A stretch of DNA of 8,740 bases, taken from contig SMWY01000123.1 of NCBI GenBank assembly GCA_004356555.1, forward strand, positions 1 through 8,740. Reading direction: 5' to 3'. Source of the stretch: Candidatus Dadabacteria bacterium (GTDB taxonomy: Bacteria > Desulfobacterota_D > UBA1144 > Nemesobacterales > UBA2774). Positions 6,397 through 8,740 of this stretch are shown piece after piece. A program made the position numbers and the translations under genes. Position 1 is the stretch's first letter; each line of letters begins with the position of its first letter. The notes beneath the pieces were generated by a model. The model had not been told where the DNA came from, searched no databases, and worked only from the letters and a program-made list of their open reading frames with translations.

Positions 6397-7215
6397 TTAT
6401 CTTAATCCCATATCTTGCTGCTTATATCCGGCTGGCGGCTCAAGATCTGCGGAATCCAAATTTACTTTTTTGGACGACACAAAATTTGACTCGCTCTCTA
6501 TATTCCCATCCTCATAATCTATAGTCTGCACTGGAAACCCGTTTAATTTTCTAAGCCGGGTAAAAACATTATTTTCAAACAGAATCTGTTTACCCATAAT
6601 ACCCTCACTCTTGGAAAAAGACTTAGCCATCATATCCATAAATTGAGCCATTTCCAGCATCACGGTCTTCATTTCATCCCCTCCTTCTATACTATTCCAG
6701 GAAGCAACACAGTACTGACTGATCTTTGCTTCCCCCCTGTAAACATCGTATTTAGTGCAGCTGTAGCCATTCGCATTTCCTGTGCCGACTTTCTTAAGAA
6801 CCGGCTCAACCCGTTCACTGTCCCCCATGCCGGGCATTCTTCCCTTCATTATTTTTTCCATCATCTCTCTTTTTTCTGGAGTGGCGTCTTTCATAGCCTC
6901 CTCAAACTGTTTCATAGCTTCTGACATGACACTTGCGAGATTATTCATGGCCGCCTGATCAATAACAACATAAGATTTATCCTGATGGTTTACCATAATC
7001 ATCTCTTTTTTGTCACCTCGGTATATCATAGCGCCGTCTAATTTTGTGCCGTTTTCATAAAAATCCATTTTAAAATTATTACCCTTTACCATCCCCTTTG
7101 TCTTATGTACGGCTTCGGGACTGATCTGTTTTTGATCCATTTCAAAAACTACATCAGCAAAAGAATGAAAGGAAAACCCCAAGGTAAGAACCAATACCGC
7201 CAAAATCTTTAACAT
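6397..7215 (-). CDS. Exported DUF4412-like protein, methionine-rich
   Basis: The likely product has 272 residues. Residues 1-20 (MLKILAVLVLTLGFSFHSFA) form a Sec signal peptide, with cleavage expected before Asp21. The mature part resembles DUF4412 proteins: beta-strand-like repeats (MKMDFYEN-type, MIMVNHQDKSYVVID), a central segment, and a closing LEPPAGYKQQDM comparable to the 'P-x-GY' ending of that family. The assignment is by eye and moderate. Two cysteines (153 and 169) may pair. Segments about 90-130 and 182-208 are unusually rich in Met, Glu and Lys and probably helical. I chose ATG 7215 rather than the upstream in-frame TTG 7233 because GGGAG at 7221-7225 sits 5 nt before the ATG and the signal peptide then starts cleanly. 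No enzymatic residues are evident. It heads the minus-strand gene run and is divergent from nuoA. Confidence 0.75.
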   Translation of the reverse strand: MLKILAVLVLTLGFSFHSFADVVFEMDQKQISPEAVHKTKGMVKGNNFKMDFYENGTKLDGAMIYRGDKKEMIMVNHQDKSYVVIDQAAMNNLASVMSEAMKQFEEAMKDATPEKREMMEKIMKGRMPGMGDSERVEPVLKKVGTGNANGYSCTKYDVYRGEAKISQYCVASWNSIEGGDEMKTVMLEMAQFMDMMAKSFSKSEGIMGKQILFENNVFTRLRKLNGFPVQTIDYEDGNIESESNFVSSKKVNLDSADLEPPAGYKQQDMGLR

Positions 7216-7220
7216 GACTG

Positions 7221-7225
7221 CTCCC
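7221..7225 (-). promoter_or_regulatory. Ribosome binding site deciding the DUF4412-like start
   Basis: GGGAG on the minus strand lies 5 nt before ATG 7215-7213. The alternative upstream TTG at 7233-7231 has no Shine-Dalgarno, and using it would place this site inside the coding region. Confidence 0.7.
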
Positions 7226-7365
7226 ACATACAATTTTTAATTAAGTGTAACATATAAATCATCCAAATCTGTACATATAAATACGCATAATTCAACAAAG
7301 AATAACGCTCTTTAAAATCAGCTCCAAATACTCTTAAATCAAACTAAAAAGGGCAATTCCCATTC

Positions 7366-7393
7366 TTGACAATTTTTACAATCCACATAACAT
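7366..7393 (+). promoter_or_regulatory. Promoter of the nuo operon
   Basis: A perfect -35 TTGACA (7366-7371) is followed after 16 nt by TAACAT (7388-7393), four of six matches to the -10 consensus. Transcription would begin about 7 nt further, at or next to 7400, which is the first base of the nuoA GTG codon. This would make nuoA a leaderless message. Confidence 0.55.
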
Positions 7394-7399
7394 TATGCT

Positions 7400-7756
7400 G
7401 TGCTTAACGATTATATCCCAATTCTATTAATACTCATTTTCGCAATTGGTCTTGCCTCTATAATGCTTGGACTTTCCGCTCAGTTGGGCCCTAAAAGAGA
7501 GGCCAAAGGCAAGCTGTCACCATACGAATGCGGAATAATACCGACTGGGGATACCAGAGGACCGTTCTCAATTAAATACTATTTAGTCGGGGCACTATTT
7601 ATACTCTTTGACGTTGAAGCTGTATTCCTTTTTGCTTGGGCAGTCGTATTTAAAGATTTGGGAATGCTTGCTTTTGTTGAAATAATTGTTTTTCTTATAA
7701 TCATTATGGCAGGATACTTTTATATAATTAAAAAAGGAGCGCTAGATTGGGAGTAA
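7400..7756 (+). CDS. nuoA: NADH-quinone oxidoreductase subunit A (complex I)
   Basis: NuoA is a membrane subunit at the junction of the peripheral and membrane arms of proton-pumping NADH dehydrogenase. Its 118 residues give three transmembrane helices (about 5-27, 61-83 and 90-110). The loop between helices 1 and 2 carries the family motif YECG (42-45), whose cysteine corresponds to the conformationally mobile cysteine of mitochondrial ND3. Helix 2 contains the conserved acidic pair Asp71 and Glu73 in FDVEAVFLF. The start is GTG at 7400: a TAA at 7388-7390 precedes it in frame, no alternative lies upstream, and the protein begins as the family does. No Shine-Dalgarno is seen. The ATG at 7395 is in another frame and stops after 11 codons. 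nuoB overlaps the 3' end by 10 nt. Confidence 0.95.
   Translation: MLNDYIPILLILIFAIGLASIMLGLSAQLGPKREAKGKLSPYECGIIPTGDTRGPFSIKYYLVGALFILFDVEAVFLFAWAVVFKDLGMLAFVEIIVFLIIIMAGYFYIIKKGALDWE
7734..7739 (+). promoter_or_regulatory. Ribosome binding site supporting a TTG start for nuoB
   Basis: AAGGAG inside the end of nuoA lies 7 nt before TTG 7747. No ATG or GTG is available in this frame at a comparable position, so the site identifies the TTG as the real initiation codon. Confidence 0.75.
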
Positions 7757-8232
7757 ATTCAGACCCACTGCTTGGTGGAGAAGGTTTTTTAACAACCACA
7801 ATTAAAACCCTTGCCAACTGGGGAAGAAAAAACAGCCTCTGGCCAATGCCCTTTGGAACAGCGTGTTGCGCTATAGAGATGATGGGAGCTTTTGCGTCAA
7901 GATTTGACCTTTCTCGCTTTGGCGCCGAGGTTGCAAGATTTTCCCCAAGACAAGCGGATCTAATGATAGTATCAGGAACAATTACGTATAAAATGGCATC
8001 CGTTTGCAGAAGAATCTATGATCAGATGCCGGAGCCTAAATGGGTTATCGCAATGGGCTCATGCACATGCGGTGGGGGGCCTTTTGATAGTTATGCAGTT
8101 GTGCAGGGAATAGATGAATTTCTCCCCGTTGATGTATACGTTGGAGGATGCCCTCCGAGGCCCGAAGCACTTATAGATGCCGTAATCAAAATACAGAAAA
8201 AGATAGAGATGCAAGGGGCGCCTCTAGTATGA
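7747..8232 (+). CDS. nuoB: NADH-quinone oxidoreductase subunit B (complex I, N2 cluster)
   Basis: NuoB holds the terminal 4Fe-4S cluster N2, which passes electrons to quinone. The 161 residues contain all four expected ligands: the adjacent Cys40-Cys41 in FGTACCAIEMM, Cys106 in GSCTCGGGPF, and Cys135 in GGCPPRP. They keep the spacing of E. coli NuoB Cys63, 64, 129 and 158. An additional Cys108 follows Cys106 by two residues and is not a known ligand. The N-terminus is about 23 residues shorter than in E. coli, a common variation. The gene starts at TTG 7747 within nuoA and ends in TGA overlapping the ATG of nuoC by 4 nt, implying translational coupling. It is a peripheral protein at the cytoplasmic face of the membrane. 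Confidence 0.97.
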   Translation: MGVNSDPLLGGEGFLTTTIKTLANWGRKNSLWPMPFGTACCAIEMMGAFASRFDLSRFGAEVARFSPRQADLMIVSGTITYKMASVCRRIYDQMPEPKWVIAMGSCTCGGGPFDSYAVVQGIDEFLPVDVYVGGCPPRPEALIDAVIKIQKKIEMQGAPLV

Positions 8233-8740
8233 GTGTTGATTTAGAGCCTGTAATTGACTCCCTGAAAAATGAGTTTCCCCAAGACATTTTAAATATTAAA
8301 GAATACAGAGGGGAAACAACTCTTCTCGTAAGTAAAGAGCAAATTTCTAAAATATGTGCTTACTTGAAAGATGAGTTGAATTTCACTTTCCTGGCCGATT
8401 TAACAGCAGTTGACTATCTTGAAGTAAAATCACCACGTTATGAAGTTGTTTATCATATCCATAGATTTGGGCCCGAATGTGAAGAAAATATAAGAATCAG
8501 GCTCAAGGCCGAGCTATCCGAAGATGATATTAAGATTGACTCAGTAACTCCTGTCTGGAGCGGCGCTGACTGGCTTGAGAGAGAAGTATACGATATGTTT
8601 GGGATTGAATTTACAGGACACCCGGACCTAAGAAGAATCCTCATGCCGGAGGATTACGGACCCTTCCCACTTAGAAAAGACTTTGACGTAAGAAACCGTG
8701 AAGCTTCCAAGCGGTCTTTTGAAAAAGCTCTTGAGGAAGG
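8229..8740 (+). CDS. nuoC: NADH-quinone oxidoreductase subunit C, N-terminal 170 residues (partial)
   Basis: This is the 30-kDa peripheral-arm subunit of complex I, cut by the right edge of the window; 170 codons and two bases are present. The hallmark of the family, EREVYDMFGIEFTGHPDLRR (117-136), is intact and is followed by ILMPEDYGPFPLRKDF. The preceding domain (about 28-112) has the expected alpha/beta layout with DLTAVDY (57-63). The ATG at 8229 overlaps the nuoB stop (ATGA), so translation is probably coupled. Whether the gene continues as a separate nuoC or a nuoCD fusion cannot be told from here. Confidence 0.95.
   Translation, partial: MSVDLEPVIDSLKNEFPQDILNIKEYRGETTLLVSKEQISKICAYLKDELNFTFLADLTAVDYLEVKSPRYEVVYHIHRFGPECEENIRIRLKAELSEDDIKIDSVTPVWSGADWLEREVYDMFGIEFTGHPDLRRILMPEDYGPFPLRKDFDVRNREASKRSFEKALEE

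Noticed and set aside
7216..7233. Longer start (TTG 7233) for the DUF4412-like gene
   Set aside because: It has no Shine-Dalgarno, and GGGAG lies just before ATG 7215, which gives a cleaner signal peptide.

Overview
The window looks like core chromosome from a Gram-negative, respiring bacterium with fairly A+T-rich DNA. The evidence is a complex I (nuo) operon start, two exported proteins with Sec-type signal peptides, and single-copy information-processing genes. The methionyl-tRNA synthetase lacks the zinc-knuckle cysteines found in many bacteria. Lineage cannot be fixed from the sequence; a proteobacterial, Desulfobacterota-like or candidate-phylum origin is only a guess. I see no IS element, phage gene, CRISPR array, tRNA or rRNA.

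Region 1 (1-642) holds two small redox-type genes on the minus strand. A CDGSH iron-sulfur protein is followed, 31 nt later, by the start of a thioredoxin-fold/peroxiredoxin-like protein that runs off the left edge. The CDGSH reading frame is interrupted by one in-frame TAG inside the cluster-binding motif, while everything after the TAG still matches the family. The intergenic stretch 422-642 separates this pair from a divergent methyltransferase and carries two palindromes and a plausible promoter for the methyltransferase.

Region 2 (643-1713, plus) is a class I SAM methyltransferase with an N-terminal winged helix, of the Rv2258c-like type. It converges on metG with only 13 nt between the stop codons.

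Region 3 (1727-7215, minus) is a run of six codirectional genes. In transcription order they are a DUF4412-like exported protein, a small exported cysteine protein of unknown function, a RluB/RsuA-type pseudouridine synthase, tmk, holB and metG. The last four are housekeeping functions (rRNA modification, dTTP synthesis, clamp loading, Met-tRNA charging), and tmk-holB-metG is a familiar bacterial neighbourhood. Gaps of 38-135 nt mean more than one promoter is possible.

Region 4 (7216-8740, plus) is the head of a nuo operon: nuoA, nuoB and a partial nuoC, tightly overlapped. nuoA starts with GTG without a Shine-Dalgarno, exactly where transcription from a TTGACA promoter would be expected to begin. 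nuoB starts with TTG inside the end of nuoA.

No wholly new system is visible. The most striking item is the amber-interrupted CDGSH gene.
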